DNA of 43,813 nt from Betaproteobacteria bacterium (GCA_025358155.1 JANYKR010000114.1:1-43813), one strand, 5' to 3'. Positions 34,421 through 43,027 are shown, counted from the first letter of the stretch. The notes: a model not told the origin generated them from the letters alone. A program made the numbers and translations.

Positions 34421-35401
34421 TCAGGCGTCGCGACGCCGACCGCCGAACGTGGCCGCCAGGCTGGCGACAAAGGCACCGATCAGCAAGGACACGAAGAGCC
34501 ACAGAGCGGCATAGGCCGAAGCCTTGCGGGCCTTGTCTGCAGCCTCCCGCACAGCAGCCTCTGCATTGCGCAACTTGGTCTGGGCGCGGTTGTAGACCTC
34601 GTTGACGCGCTTTTCGGCATCCTGTTGATTCAAGCCGGTGCGCTGGGCCACGATCTGGCTGACGTAGCGGATGTCCTCGGGCGGCAGGGGCTCGGTCCGG
34701 CTCACGTTCATGAAGATGCGGCTCACTTCGGCCGCATCCCGGCTGGACGAGCGCTCGGTGCCCTCGCTGCCTGCCGCTGTACCCGGCGTCGTGGCGGGCA
34801 CGGCGGCCGGGTCGTGACGGAACAGCGAGTCGATGAAATAGCCCATGGGGCCGCCTTCGCTGTCCGTTGCCGGACGCGCGCCGGCAGCGGCGCCGCCAGC
34901 CACAGCCATCGCGCTGCCGGCCGCACCGCCCGCCACGGCGGCGCCTGCTTGCGCACCGCCGTTCAGGATCGAACCGATGGCCGAGGTCAGCAGCGCGGCG
35001 GTCGCCAGGCTTGCCACGGCCCAGGCGAGGAAGCCGTGCGCGGTGTCGCGAAAGTAAACCTCATCGTTGTGTACTTCGGTCCACTTGGTCCGCAGCCGGC
35101 CGGCAAGGTAGCCTCCCATCGCCGACGCAAGCAACTGTGTCAGCGTCAGCCACAGGATCGTCGACAGGCCAAACGCGCCCGCGCTGATGCCGTCGCGGGC
35201 CCAGGGTGAGACCGACGAAAGACCGAGCCCGACACCCAGAATCAACAGGATCAGCGACAGGGCCGCAGCAGCAGCGGCGCCTGCTGCGACAGCCCCCCAC
35301 GAAACCGCGCTGGCCAAGGAGGTGGGGTTTGACACGATGGCGCCTGGACGAACCGGAGCACGGTTGAAGTCTTCAGCGTTTGTGGAAGGGGCAAAGGACA
35401 T
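34421..35401 (-). CDS. multi-spanning membrane protein of unknown function
   Basis: A 326-aa protein starting at MSFAPSTNAEDF with AGGAG upstream. Membrane segments are SAVSWGAVAAGAAAAAALSL with LILLILGVGLGL, LSTILWLTLTQLLASAMGGYL, AWAVASLATAALLTSAI and, near the C-terminus, ALWLFVSLLIGAFVASLAA. Between the third and fourth lies an Ala/Gly-rich stretch and a charged helical region (NQQDAEKRVNEVYNRAQTKL and on), likely a coiled coil. I do not recognise a named family with certainty. It heads a run with the 24-aa peptide and the hemerythrin protein, suggesting an envelope or stress role. Confidence 0.8.
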   Translation of the reverse strand: MSFAPSTNAEDFNRAPVRPGAIVSNPTSLASAVSWGAVAAGAAAAAALSLILLILGVGLGLSSVSPWARDGISAGAFGLSTILWLTLTQLLASAMGGYLAGRLRTKWTEVHNDEVYFRDTAHGFLAWAVASLATAALLTSAIGSILNGGAQAGAAVAGGAAGSAMAVAGGAAAGARPATDSEGGPMGYFIDSLFRHDPAAVPATTPGTAAGSEGTERSSSRDAAEVSRIFMNVSRTEPLPPEDIRYVSQIVAQRTGLNQQDAEKRVNEVYNRAQTKLRNAEAAVREAADKARKASAYAALWLFVSLLIGAFVASLAATFGGRRRDA

Positions 35402-35728
35402 TGAAACTCCTGAGAGAAAGACGTGCAGGTTGCCGAATGCGTGGAGGCCCGGGGTGGAGGCCCGGACGGTTCGCAATGGCGCCGATACTGGGCACCGGGC
35501 CCCGGGGGGTCCGTGCGCTAACCCACGTTGGGATGGGGTTTGAGCACAAGGGCTGGGCCCGCCCCAGCCAGCAGCGCGGACGGCTCGGTGCGGTCTCTGC
35601 GCTTCGGGTTGCCGCAAGCGACACGCTGAACCTGTTGTCCTTCGAACCGTGGGGTGATGCCAGGCCAAAGTCCTGCATCGCCCCATTTATGATCCAATTG
35701 GAATCTAATTGGATTCCAGGTGGATGTG
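35402..35728. other. 327-bp divergent intergenic region
   Basis: It separates the membrane-protein start (minus) from the RHH regulator start (plus). No gene is seen. Its right end is AT-rich and holds the palindrome at 35699-35718 and a TTTATGAT-type element near 35686-35693 that may serve as a -10. Confidence 0.55.
35699..35718. promoter_or_regulatory. 20-bp inverted repeat, likely RHH operator
   Basis: TGGAATC-TAATTG-GATTCCA is a perfect inverted repeat with 7-bp arms and a 6-base centre. It ends ten bases before the ATG of the ribbon-helix-helix gene and abuts its ribosome binding site, the classic place for autorepression. Confidence 0.65.
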
Positions 35729-36151
35729 ATGACAAACGAAAAGGGGTTGGAGCCGCGGCAGCGCGCAGGCGAGACCGAGAAGATGACGGTCAACGTTGGC
35801 GTGGTCGATCTGGGCCAGGTGGACCTGCTGGTGCAAGAGGGGTTTTACTCGAACCGGTCCGACCTGGTCAGGACGGCGGTACGCAACCAGCTCGCCCTGC
35901 ATGCCGACACCGTCAGGCAGACCGTGGCGCGCCGCACGCTGACCGTCGGCCTGCAGCACTTCAGCCGCGCCGATCTTGAGCGGGTGGTGGCGGCGGGCCA
36001 GCGGCTGCAGGTGCAGGTTGTCGGGCTGGCCCGCATCGCCGACGACGTGACGCCTGACCTGGCGCTCGCGGCGATCGAGTCGGTGACCGTGCTCGGCGCG
36101 TTCCAGGCCCCTGCCGCCGTGCGACGCGCCCTGTCCGACCGAATCCACTGA
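35729..36151 (+). CDS. ribbon-helix-helix (CopG-like) transcriptional regulator
   Basis: A 140-aa protein. The ATG at 35729 has AGGTGG five bases upstream; a GTG at 35720 is in frame but lies inside that site. Residues about 20-55 give the RHH fold: a beta strand (MTVNVGVVDLGQVDLLV), then EGFYSNRSDLVRTAVRNQL. The C-terminal half (QHFSRADLERVVAAGQRLQ, VVGLARIADDVTPDLALAAI) is a separate helical/beta module. It precedes a PHB-depolymerase-type esterase by 38 bases, so it may control that gene and itself. Confidence 0.82.
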   Translation: MTNEKGLEPRQRAGETEKMTVNVGVVDLGQVDLLVQEGFYSNRSDLVRTAVRNQLALHADTVRQTVARRTLTVGLQHFSRADLERVVAAGQRLQVQVVGLARIADDVTPDLALAAIESVTVLGAFQAPAAVRRALSDRIH

Positions 36152-36189
36152 ACCCACCCGAACCCCACAACTGGACTGGAAGTAACTCT

Positions 36190-37398
36190 ATGAAAACGCC
36201 CTTCAACCGCCCGACGCCGCACTTCGACGCGCAAGCCATCCACCAGACGATCCGCAGCGCGCTGGCCGCAGCGGGGCTCGACACCACCTCTGGCCCGATG
36301 CTCGGCGTGACCGACACGATCCGGCGCGCACTGTCTGCCGCAGGATTGCCGACATCGGAGGCTGCCGCTGGCGCGCACGCAGACGTCATCGATGTCGTCG
36401 CGCAGGTTGTCGATGTGGCGCCAGACGGAGACGGCGCACCCGCTCCGCAGCCCCTGAAGGATGCACCCCAGCCGCTCGCCGGCAGGTTTGACACCTTCAG
36501 CTACAGCAACCGTGCCGGCAGCCGCAGCTACAAGCTCTTTGTGCCCGCACGGATCGGCGCTGTACCGCCGCCGCTGGTCGTGATGCTGCATGGCTGCACC
36601 CAGTCGGCGGACGACTTTGCAGCCGGCACGCAGATGAACCGGCTCGCCGCTGAACAGGGATTTCTGGTGGTCTATCCCGAGCAGGCGAGCAGCGCAAACC
36701 CATCGAAATGCTGGAACTGGTTCAAGGCACAAGACCAGGCGCGGGACGCCGGCGAGCCCTCGCTGATCGCCGGGATCGTGCGCGAGGTGGCGGCACGCCA
36801 CGGCGTCGATCCCCGTCGCATCTTTGTGGCGGGGCTGTCGGCCGGCGCTGCAATGGCGGTGATCCTGGGCGAGACCTATCCCGAGCTGTTCGCCGGCGTG
36901 GGCGCGCATTCCGGCTTGCCGTACCGCAGCGCGCACGACATGGCGTCGGCGATGGCCGCGATGAAGGGCGGCCGCGGCGGCAGCGCGGGCCCCGTTGCTG
37001 CGCCCCTTGCAACTGGCGCCCACGGCGCACTGCGTAAAAAGACGGCGCAGGCGGTGCCGACGATCGTCTTCCATGGCGACCGGGACCACACCGTGCAGCA
37101 AGCCAACGGCATCGAAATCGCGCAGCAGGCCACAGCCGCTCATACGGCGGTCGAGGCCGGCGGGGCCTTGTCCGCCAGCCTGGAGCGCGGCACGTCGCCA
37201 GCTGGCCGAAGCTTCAGCCGCACACTGCACGTTGACGCAGCCGGGCGCACCCGTGTCGAATCCTGGACCGTGCACGGTGCGGGCCATGCCTGGGCCGGCG
37301 GCAGCGCGAGCGGTACCTACACCGATGTCCGCGGACCGGATGCGTCGGCCGAGATGCTGCGCTTCTTCTTGGCCTTGCCCCAGGCGGGCTCGGCATGA
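36190..37398 (+). CDS. PHB depolymerase family esterase
   Basis: A 402-aa alpha/beta hydrolase with GGAAG before the ATG. The oxyanion region is VMLHGCTQSADDFA, the nucleophile elbow GLSAGAAMA, the acid D in FHGDRDHTV and the His in GAGHAWAGG. This set is typical of the LpqC/PHB-depolymerase esterase family. No signal peptide is visible: residues 1-100 are a helical leader with two near-repeats, TIRSALAAAGLDT and TIRRALSAAGLPT, then an acidic linker. An intracellular polyester or ester substrate is therefore likely. True intracellular PHB depolymerase activity is possible but unproven. Confidence 0.88.
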   Translation: MKTPFNRPTPHFDAQAIHQTIRSALAAAGLDTTSGPMLGVTDTIRRALSAAGLPTSEAAAGAHADVIDVVAQVVDVAPDGDGAPAPQPLKDAPQPLAGRFDTFSYSNRAGSRSYKLFVPARIGAVPPPLVVMLHGCTQSADDFAAGTQMNRLAAEQGFLVVYPEQASSANPSKCWNWFKAQDQARDAGEPSLIAGIVREVAARHGVDPRRIFVAGLSAGAAMAVILGETYPELFAGVGAHSGLPYRSAHDMASAMAAMKGGRGGSAGPVAAPLATGAHGALRKKTAQAVPTIVFHGDRDHTVQQANGIEIAQQATAAHTAVEAGGALSASLERGTSPAGRSFSRTLHVDAAGRTRVESWTVHGAGHAWAGGSASGTYTDVRGPDASAEMLRFFLALPQAGSA

Positions 37399-37527
37399 GT
37401 GACCCGCTGACGGGTGGGCCCGTGAGTCGGTTCGCGGGCCACCTGGCAGCCTGGTGGGCCGGGGTGCAAAATCGTCAACGCCCGGCGCATTGACTGCGCC
37501 CCCCCTCCCCCAGACTGGACCTGCTCC

Positions 37528-37950
37528 ATGACCACCACGCCGCTGTTTCACCTTGCCTTTCCGGTCCGCGACATTGCCGAGGCGCGGGGCTTTTATGGCG
37601 GCTTGCTGGGCTGCCCCGAGGGCCGCAGCAGCGAGGCCTGGGTCGATTTCGACTTCTTCGGTCACCAGCTGGTGGCGCATTTGTCGCCGGCGGAGTGCGG
37701 TCTGGCCGCCACCGGCGAGGTCGATGGCGACGCCGTGCCGGTGCGCCACTTTGGCGCCATCCTGGGGCTGCAGGCCTGGCAAGCGCTGGCCGACAAGCTG
37801 CGCGCCGCCGGCACCCGCTTCATCATCGAGCCGCATGTGCGCTTCAAAGGCGAGGTGGGTGAGCAGGCGACGATGTTTTTTCTCGACCCCTCAGGCAACG
37901 CACTGGAGTTCAAGTCGTTTGCCGACATGAGCCAGGTATTTGCCAAATGA
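37528..37950 (+). CDS. VOC-superfamily dioxygenase-like protein
   Basis: A 140-aa protein of the glyoxalase/extradiol dioxygenase fold. Candidate metal ligands are the His of LFHLAFPVRD, the His of VPVRHFGAIL and the Glu of GNALEFKSF, in the expected order. FFLDPSGNALEFK is the usual C-terminal strand of the family. It is the first of five closely spaced plus-strand genes. The substrate is unknown. Confidence 0.85.
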   Translation: MTTTPLFHLAFPVRDIAEARGFYGGLLGCPEGRSSEAWVDFDFFGHQLVAHLSPAECGLAATGEVDGDAVPVRHFGAILGLQAWQALADKLRAAGTRFIIEPHVRFKGEVGEQATMFFLDPSGNALEFKSFADMSQVFAK

Positions 37951-37993
37951 GGCGGCACCCGGCGCCAGCCGTCAGCCGCACCAGGCTGCAGCC

Positions 37994-39007
37994 ATGAAGG
38001 TCTGCCTCTACGGCGTGGGCGCCATCGGCGGCTTCATCGGCACCCGGCTGGGGCTGGCGGGTGAGTGCCAGCTGAGTGCGGTGGCGCGTGGCGCGACGTT
38101 GGCCGCACTGCAAACCCACGGCTTGCGGCTGCAACAGGGCGGCGAGTTGCACCGCGCAGCGGTGCGCGCCAGCGATGACCCGGCCGCGCTCGGCGTGCAA
38201 GACCTGGTGCTGATTGCGGTCAAGGGCCCGGCCTTGCCCGACGTGGCGGCGCGCATCGCGCCCCTGCTGGGGCCCGATACCTGGGTGCTGCCGGCGATGA
38301 ACGGCGTGCCCTGGTGGTTTGGCGCGGGCGTGCCGGCGCTGGAGGCAGGCCGGCCGGGCGGCGCAACGCTGGAGAGCATCGACCCCAACGGCCACATCGC
38401 TGCCGCCATACCGCTGGCGCGGGTGATCGGCTGCGTGGTGCACGCCAGCACCCGCGCGTCAGCGCCGGGCCTGGTCGAGCACAAGATGGGGCAGGGCCTG
38501 ATCCTGGGTGAACCCGCTGGCGGCACGAGCGAGCGGGTGCAGGCGCTGGCCGCCCTGCTGCAGCGTGCTGGCTTCGAGGCCACGGTCTCGGCCGATGTGC
38601 GGCGCGACATCTGGTACAAGTTGTGGGGCAATATGACGATGAACCCGATCACCGCGATCACCGGCGCCACCGTGGACCGGGTGCTGGACGACCCGCTGGC
38701 GCGAGGCCTTTGCACCGCTGCGATGGCCGAGGCAGCGCTGGTGGGCGCACGCATCGGCTGCGTGATCGACCAGACGCCCGACGACCGGCACCAGATCACC
38801 CGCAAGCTCGGCGCCTTCAAGACCTCGATGCTGCAGGATGTGGAGGCGGGCCGCGCCGTCGAACTGGACGCGCTGGTCACGGTGGTGCACGAGATCGCGC
38901 AGCGGGTTGGCGTGGCCACGCCGTTCATCGACGCGCTGCTGGGCCTGGCCCGGGTCCATGCGCGGGCCCACGGGCTGTACCCGGCAGCGCCTGTCCCAGT
39001 GGCCTGA
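37994..39007 (+). CDS. ketopantoate reductase family protein (ApbA/PanE)
   Basis: A 337-aa NADP-dependent 2-oxoacid reductase starting at MKVCLYGVGAIGGFIG, with the GxGAIG nucleotide motif at residues 7-12. Conserved sites are LIAVKGPAL (Lys), AMNGVPWW (Asn-Gly) and IWYKLWGNMTMNPITAITG (catalytic Lys and Asn). The family reduces 2-dehydropantoate, but its context in a catabolic run with VOC, CoA-transferase and hydroxyacid-dehydrogenase genes points to another 2-oxo acid. A downstream ATG was preferred over 37940, whose extra codons are not conserved in type. Confidence 0.85.
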   Translation: MKVCLYGVGAIGGFIGTRLGLAGECQLSAVARGATLAALQTHGLRLQQGGELHRAAVRASDDPAALGVQDLVLIAVKGPALPDVAARIAPLLGPDTWVLPAMNGVPWWFGAGVPALEAGRPGGATLESIDPNGHIAAAIPLARVIGCVVHASTRASAPGLVEHKMGQGLILGEPAGGTSERVQALAALLQRAGFEATVSADVRRDIWYKLWGNMTMNPITAITGATVDRVLDDPLARGLCTAAMAEAALVGARIGCVIDQTPDDRHQITRKLGAFKTSMLQDVEAGRAVELDALVTVVHEIAQRVGVATPFIDALLGLARVHARAHGLYPAAPVPVA

Positions 39008-39025
39008 TTCACCTACTGTACCGAG

Positions 39026-40582
39026 ATGCCCGCCATGACCGACCTGCCGAACTGGCCGAACAGTCCAAACAGCCCTGGCAGCGCCAATCCGCCCGCCTTG
39101 CCTGAGGCCGCACCCGCCCAGGCTGCGCTGGCTGCGCTATGGCATGGTGCCGGCCTGCCCGCCGAGACGCTGGCGCAGATCGAGCTGGCCGGGCAGGCGC
39201 CGGTCTTGCCCTCGTCGTTTTGTGTCGCCACGGCGGCCCAGGCCAGCCTGGGCGCGGCGGCGCTGGCGGCTGCGCTGCTGTGGCAGCAGCGCAGCGGCGT
39301 GCGCCAGCGGGTGGGAGTCGACCGGATCCATGCCACGCTGGCCTGCACCGGCCACTTTGCGCTCGACGGCCGGGTGCCCGAGCTCTGGGACAAACTCTCG
39401 GGCCTGTACGCCTGCGGCGCCGACACGGCGTCACCGGGCTGGGTGCGCATCCACACCAACTTCAGCCACCACCGCGACAGCATGCTGCGCACGCTGGGCC
39501 TGCCCGAAGGGCGCGCAACCGAGCGCGATGCCGTGACCCAGGCCCTGCGCCGCTGGACTGCCGAAGCCTTTGAGCAAGCCGCCACCGACGCTGGCGGTGT
39601 GGTGGCCGCTGCCCGCAGCTTTGCGCAATGGGACGCGCATCCCCAGGCCTTGGCAATGCTTGGCCAGCCAGTGGTGTCGATTGAGCCGATCAGGCCAATG
39701 GCCGGGCCGGGTGAGGCGGCAGCGCCGCTGCCCTGGCCGGCGCCGGCCACCGGCAGCGCTGCGGCCCAGGTCCGGCCGCTCGACGGCCTGCGGGTGCTGG
39801 ACCTCACCCGCATCCTGGCCGGGCCAGTGGCCGGTCGCTGCCTGGCGGCCTACGGTGCCGATGTGATGCTGGTCAACAGCCCGCACCTGCCCAACATCGA
39901 GGCCATCGCCGACACCAGCCGGGGCAAATTGTCGACCTTGATCGACTTGCGCGAGGCCGCAGGACGGGTGCAGCTGGACCACTTGCTGAGCACATCCCGG
40001 GTCTTTTTGCACGGCTACCGGCCGGGCGCACTGGCCGGCCTGGGCCTGAGCGCCGAGGCGCTGGCGCTGCGACGGCCCGGCATCGTGGTGGCATCGATCT
40101 CGGCCTACGGCCAGCACAGCCCCGCCGGCCCCTGGGACAGCCGGCGCGGCTTTGACTCGATGGTGCAGACCACCACCGGCTTCAACCTGGCCGAGGCCGA
40201 GGCCGCCGGCAGTGCCCAGCCCCAGGCCTTGCCGATGCAGATCCTGGACTATGCCGCCGGCCAGTTGCTGGCGTTTGGGGTGCAGGCTGCGCTGTGGCGC
40301 CAGGCCCGCGAGGGCGGCAGCTGGCAGGTGCAGGTGTCGTTGGCCGGTGTCGGGTCTTGGCTGCGCAGCCTGGGCCGCCAGGCCGACGGCCTGGCGGCCG
40401 TGCGGCCCTCGCTCAAGCCCTGGCTTGAAGAAAGCACTTGCGGTTTCGGACCCGGCAGGCAGGCTGCCACTTTGCGGGCCATGCGCCACGCCGCCGAGTT
40501 CTCGGCCACCCCGGCACGCTGGTCGCGGCCATCGATGCCGCCGGGCAGCCACCCCCCGGTCTGGCCGAGCGATCAAGCTTGA
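39026..40582 (+). CDS. class III CoA-transferase homologue (CaiB/BaiF) with atypical active site
   Basis: A 518-aa protein. Residues about 250-420 carry the clearest CaiB/BaiF sequence: LDGLRVLDLTRILAGPVAGR, GADVMLVNSP, FLHGYRPGALAGLGLS, VVASISAYGQ and the GFDSMVQTTTGF region. About 240 residues come before it with their own CaiB-like segments, so the protein looks like two half-domains in tandem. The position where formyl-CoA transferase has its catalytic Asp (VSMQDA) reads VSLAGVG, with Gly441. Either another residue takes over or it is not a transferase. Only 18 bases separate it from the upstream gene. Confidence 0.78.
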   Translation: MPAMTDLPNWPNSPNSPGSANPPALPEAAPAQAALAALWHGAGLPAETLAQIELAGQAPVLPSSFCVATAAQASLGAAALAAALLWQQRSGVRQRVGVDRIHATLACTGHFALDGRVPELWDKLSGLYACGADTASPGWVRIHTNFSHHRDSMLRTLGLPEGRATERDAVTQALRRWTAEAFEQAATDAGGVVAAARSFAQWDAHPQALAMLGQPVVSIEPIRPMAGPGEAAAPLPWPAPATGSAAAQVRPLDGLRVLDLTRILAGPVAGRCLAAYGADVMLVNSPHLPNIEAIADTSRGKLSTLIDLREAAGRVQLDHLLSTSRVFLHGYRPGALAGLGLSAEALALRRPGIVVASISAYGQHSPAGPWDSRRGFDSMVQTTTGFNLAEAEAAGSAQPQALPMQILDYAAGQLLAFGVQAALWRQAREGGSWQVQVSLAGVGSWLRSLGRQADGLAAVRPSLKPWLEESTCGFGPGRQAATLRAMRHAAEFSATPARWSRPSMPPGSHPPVWPSDQA

Positions 40583-40607
40583 GCCCCCCAACCCGAACAC
40601 GCCCGAC

Positions 40608-41528
40608 ATGGACAAACGTGTAGGCATCATCGGCTGCGGCTGGGTGGGCACCAGTGTGGCGAGCTGCACCTTGCAGTCGGGCGCGGCTGATCAACTCTGG
40701 CTGCACGACCTGCGCACCGAACTGGCCGAAGGCGAGGCGATGGACTTGCGGCACGGCGCAGCCTTCTACCCGCGCTGCCAGGTGCAGACCGCCAGCATCG
40801 AGCAGATGCGCGAGGCCCAGGTGGTGGTGGTGGCGGCCGGCCGGGGCAGCAAGCCGGGTGAGTCGCGGCTGGACCTGTTGCGTGACAACGCCCGCATCGT
40901 CACCGAGATCGGCCACACCCTGGCCGGTTTTGCCGGCACCGTGGTACTGGTGACCAACCCGGTGGATGTGCTGACCCAGGTGATGACCGAGGCCAGCGGC
41001 TTGCCGCCCGAGCGGGTGCTGGGCACCGGCACCATGCTCGACACCGCCCGGCTGCGCCAGACCCTGGGCCAGACGCTGAACCTGGCCATCCAGTCGGTCC
41101 ACGCCCAGGTGGTGGGCGAGCACGGCGACTCGGAGGTGGTGCTGTGGTCGGGCGCCCGTGTCGGCGGCGTGCCACTGCGCGACTGGCCCGGCTGGGTGAT
41201 CGCGGACGAGCCGGCCATCGCCACCGCCGTGCGGCAAGCAGCCTACGAGGTGATCGCCCGCAAGGGCGCCACCAACCACGCGATCGGTCTGGTCACCGCC
41301 AACCTGCTGCGCAGCATGCTGCGCGGCGAGCGCCGGGTGCTGACGGTCTCGCGGGTGCAGCAGGGTGCGCTGGGTTTGCACGACCTGGCGTTGTCGCTGC
41401 CCACCGTGGTGGGGCGGGACGGCGGCGTGCAGGTGATGGCACCGGCCATGGACGAGACCGAGCGCGCGGCGCTGGAGCGGTCGGCGCAAGTGCTGCGGCA
41501 GGCGATGGCATCCTTGCGAGGTGGCTGA
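40608..41528 (+). CDS. lactate/malate dehydrogenase family protein with altered specificity residue
   Basis: A 306-aa NAD-dependent 2-hydroxyacid dehydrogenase. The nucleotide motif is GCGWVG near residue 9, the catalytic pair D and R lie in GTMLDTARLR, the catalytic His in VVGEHGDSEV, and VLVTNPVDVLT is standard. The mobile loop reads GRGSKPGESR: Ser81 sits where LDH has Gln and MDH has Arg. The substrate is thus probably neither lactate nor oxaloacetate. It follows the CoA-transferase homologue by 25 bases in a catabolic run. Confidence 0.85.
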   Translation: MDKRVGIIGCGWVGTSVASCTLQSGAADQLWLHDLRTELAEGEAMDLRHGAAFYPRCQVQTASIEQMREAQVVVVAAGRGSKPGESRLDLLRDNARIVTEIGHTLAGFAGTVVLVTNPVDVLTQVMTEASGLPPERVLGTGTMLDTARLRQTLGQTLNLAIQSVHAQVVGEHGDSEVVLWSGARVGGVPLRDWPGWVIADEPAIATAVRQAAYEVIARKGATNHAIGLVTANLLRSMLRGERRVLTVSRVQQGALGLHDLALSLPTVVGRDGGVQVMAPAMDETERAALERSAQVLRQAMASLRGG

Positions 41529-41615
41529 GCAAGCTGGACGGCCCGCGCCAAGGCTCGCGGCAAGACACGATCGATCGCCACAGCAGCTTCACCACCCCAA
41601 CCTGAGCCGCCCGCC

Positions 41616-42020
41616 ATGCCGCATCTTGTCATCCTCTACAGCCCCGATCTCGACAGCGACACCAACATGACCACGCTGTGCCGCAGCCTGGCCGACGCGA
41701 TGCTGACGGTCAGGGACGAAGCCGGCGCGCAGGTCTTCCCCACCGCCGGCACCCGTGTGCTGGCCTACCCGGCGGCACACAGCGCGGTGGCCGATGGATC
41801 AGGCGAGCACGCCTTTTGCTACTTCAACCTGCGCATGGGGCGCGGCCGCAGCGACGCCACCCAACAGGCCGCCGGCCAGGCTTTGGTGGCTGCCGCCAAG
41901 GCCCATCTCGCGCCCGTGCTGGCGCGCAGGCCGCTAGGACTGACGCTGCAGATCGACGTGGGCGCAGAAGTCTTCGACGCCAAGTTCGGCAACCTGCACG
42001 CGCTGTTCGCCCGCGTCTGA
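41616..42020 (+). CDS. 5-carboxymethyl-2-hydroxymuconate isomerase family protein
   Basis: A 134-aa tautomerase. After Met1 it begins P-H-L-V-I-L-Y-S, giving the N-terminal Pro that acts as the catalytic base in this family. Other matches are LCRSLADAMLTV, AFCYFNLRMGRGRSDATQQ and LTLQIDVGAEVFDAKFGNLH. Known CHMI enzymes act in homoprotocatechuate meta-cleavage. None of that pathway's ring-cleavage dehydrogenase or decarboxylase genes is in the window, so here it may serve a related dienol intermediate. It is the last gene of the 37528-42020 run. Confidence 0.85.
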   Translation: MPHLVILYSPDLDSDTNMTTLCRSLADAMLTVRDEAGAQVFPTAGTRVLAYPAAHSAVADGSGEHAFCYFNLRMGRGRSDATQQAAGQALVAAAKAHLAPVLARRPLGLTLQIDVGAEVFDAKFGNLHALFARV

Positions 42021-42207
42021 GGCCAAGCGCGACGCCCGCACCCAGCCCTTCGGCAGGGGCAGCCCGGCGCCGCACGAGGCCCTGCCTGCGATCAATGGGC
42101 AAAAAAGGCGCGCCCAGTGTCGGTCAGCGCACAGAGCGCGGCCGCGGTCAGCGGGCAGTATCGGCCTGGGCCGGCTGTTCCGGCCTGACGCAGCCCGGAG
42201 CCACCCC

Positions 42208-42975
42208 ATGCTCAACACCCTTACCCACCTCACCGGCGCCAGCGTCACCGCGACCGATGGCGCCATCGGCCACATCAAGGCGGCATTTTTCGACGACCAG
42301 CACTGGACCATCCGCTTTGTCGTGGTCGACTGCGGCAGCTGGCTGTCCGAGCGCGAGGTGCTGATCTCGCCTTACGCCATCCACCAGCCGCTGGGCAGCG
42401 GCGGCAACGTCGATGTCTCGCTGACCCAGGCGCAGGTCAAGGGCAGCCCGGACGTGGACACCCAGCAACCGGTGTCGCGCCAGCACGAGATCGAGAACCT
42501 GCGCTACTACGCCTACCCCGCCTACTGGGAGGGTGACTCGATGTGGGGCCTGAGCACCTACCCGATGCTGCCGCCGATGCTGACGCCGGCCGAGGTTGCC
42601 ACCGCCGATGCGGCACAGGCGCAGGCCGCGCAGTCGGCCGACGTGCATTTGCGCAGCAGTGCGGTGGTGATCGGCTACGACATCCAGGCCAGCGACGACA
42701 GCATCGGCCATGTCCAGGACCTGATTTTCGACGATGAATCCTGGGCAATCCGTTACCTGGTGGTGGACACCCGCAACTGGTGGCCCGGCGGCAAGAAAGT
42801 GCTGATCGCCACGCGCTGGATCGACCGCATCGACTGGGCCAGCAGCACGGTCAAGGTTGCGCTGACACGCGACCAGATCAAGGCCAGTCCGGCCTATGAA
42901 GACGCAATGCCGATTGCCCGCGACTACGAAAAGCGCCTGCACGACGCCTACGACCGCCAGGGGTACTGGGACTGA
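42208..42975 (+). CDS. two-domain PRC-barrel protein
   Basis: A 255-aa soluble protein with two PRC-barrel modules, at about residues 1-75 (GASVTATDGAIGHIKAAFFDD, WTIRFVVVDCGSWL, VLISPYAI) and 150-230 (GYDIQASDDSIGHVQDLIFDD, WAIRYLVVDTRNWW, VLIATRWIDRI). A linker rich in Ala and Pro joins them. PRC barrels serve in rRNA maturation and photosynthetic centres, and many stress-related copies have no known role. It has no membrane segment or signal peptide. A strong hairpin follows its stop. Confidence 0.87.
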   Translation: MLNTLTHLTGASVTATDGAIGHIKAAFFDDQHWTIRFVVVDCGSWLSEREVLISPYAIHQPLGSGGNVDVSLTQAQVKGSPDVDTQQPVSRQHEIENLRYYAYPAYWEGDSMWGLSTYPMLPPMLTPAEVATADAAQAQAAQSADVHLRSSAVVIGYDIQASDDSIGHVQDLIFDDESWAIRYLVVDTRNWWPGGKKVLIATRWIDRIDWASSTVKVALTRDQIKASPAYEDAMPIARDYEKRLHDAYDRQGYWD

Positions 42976-42993
42976 AGGCACGCGCCTTCACCA

Positions 42994-43027
42994 CCACCAG
43001 GCAGCCATCGACCGAAAAGCCTGGTGG
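42994..43027. terminator. 9-bp stem hairpin between convergent genes
   Basis: CCACCAGGC (42994-43002) and GCCTGGTGG (43019-43027) are perfect reverse complements around a 16-base loop with a run of four A. It sits just after the PRC-barrel stop and before the end of the convergent PEP-CTERM remnant, so it could act in both directions. There is no U-tract. Confidence 0.5.

Noticed and set aside
37399-37527. Terminator hairpin after the esterase gene (GTGGGCCCG with CGGGCCAC)
   Set aside because: The stem needs a bulge and no T-run follows; such pairings are common in GC-rich DNA.
35845-37836. 663-codon minus-strand frame opposite the RHH and esterase genes
   Set aside because: No recognisable domain; the opposing esterase has a full catalytic triad.
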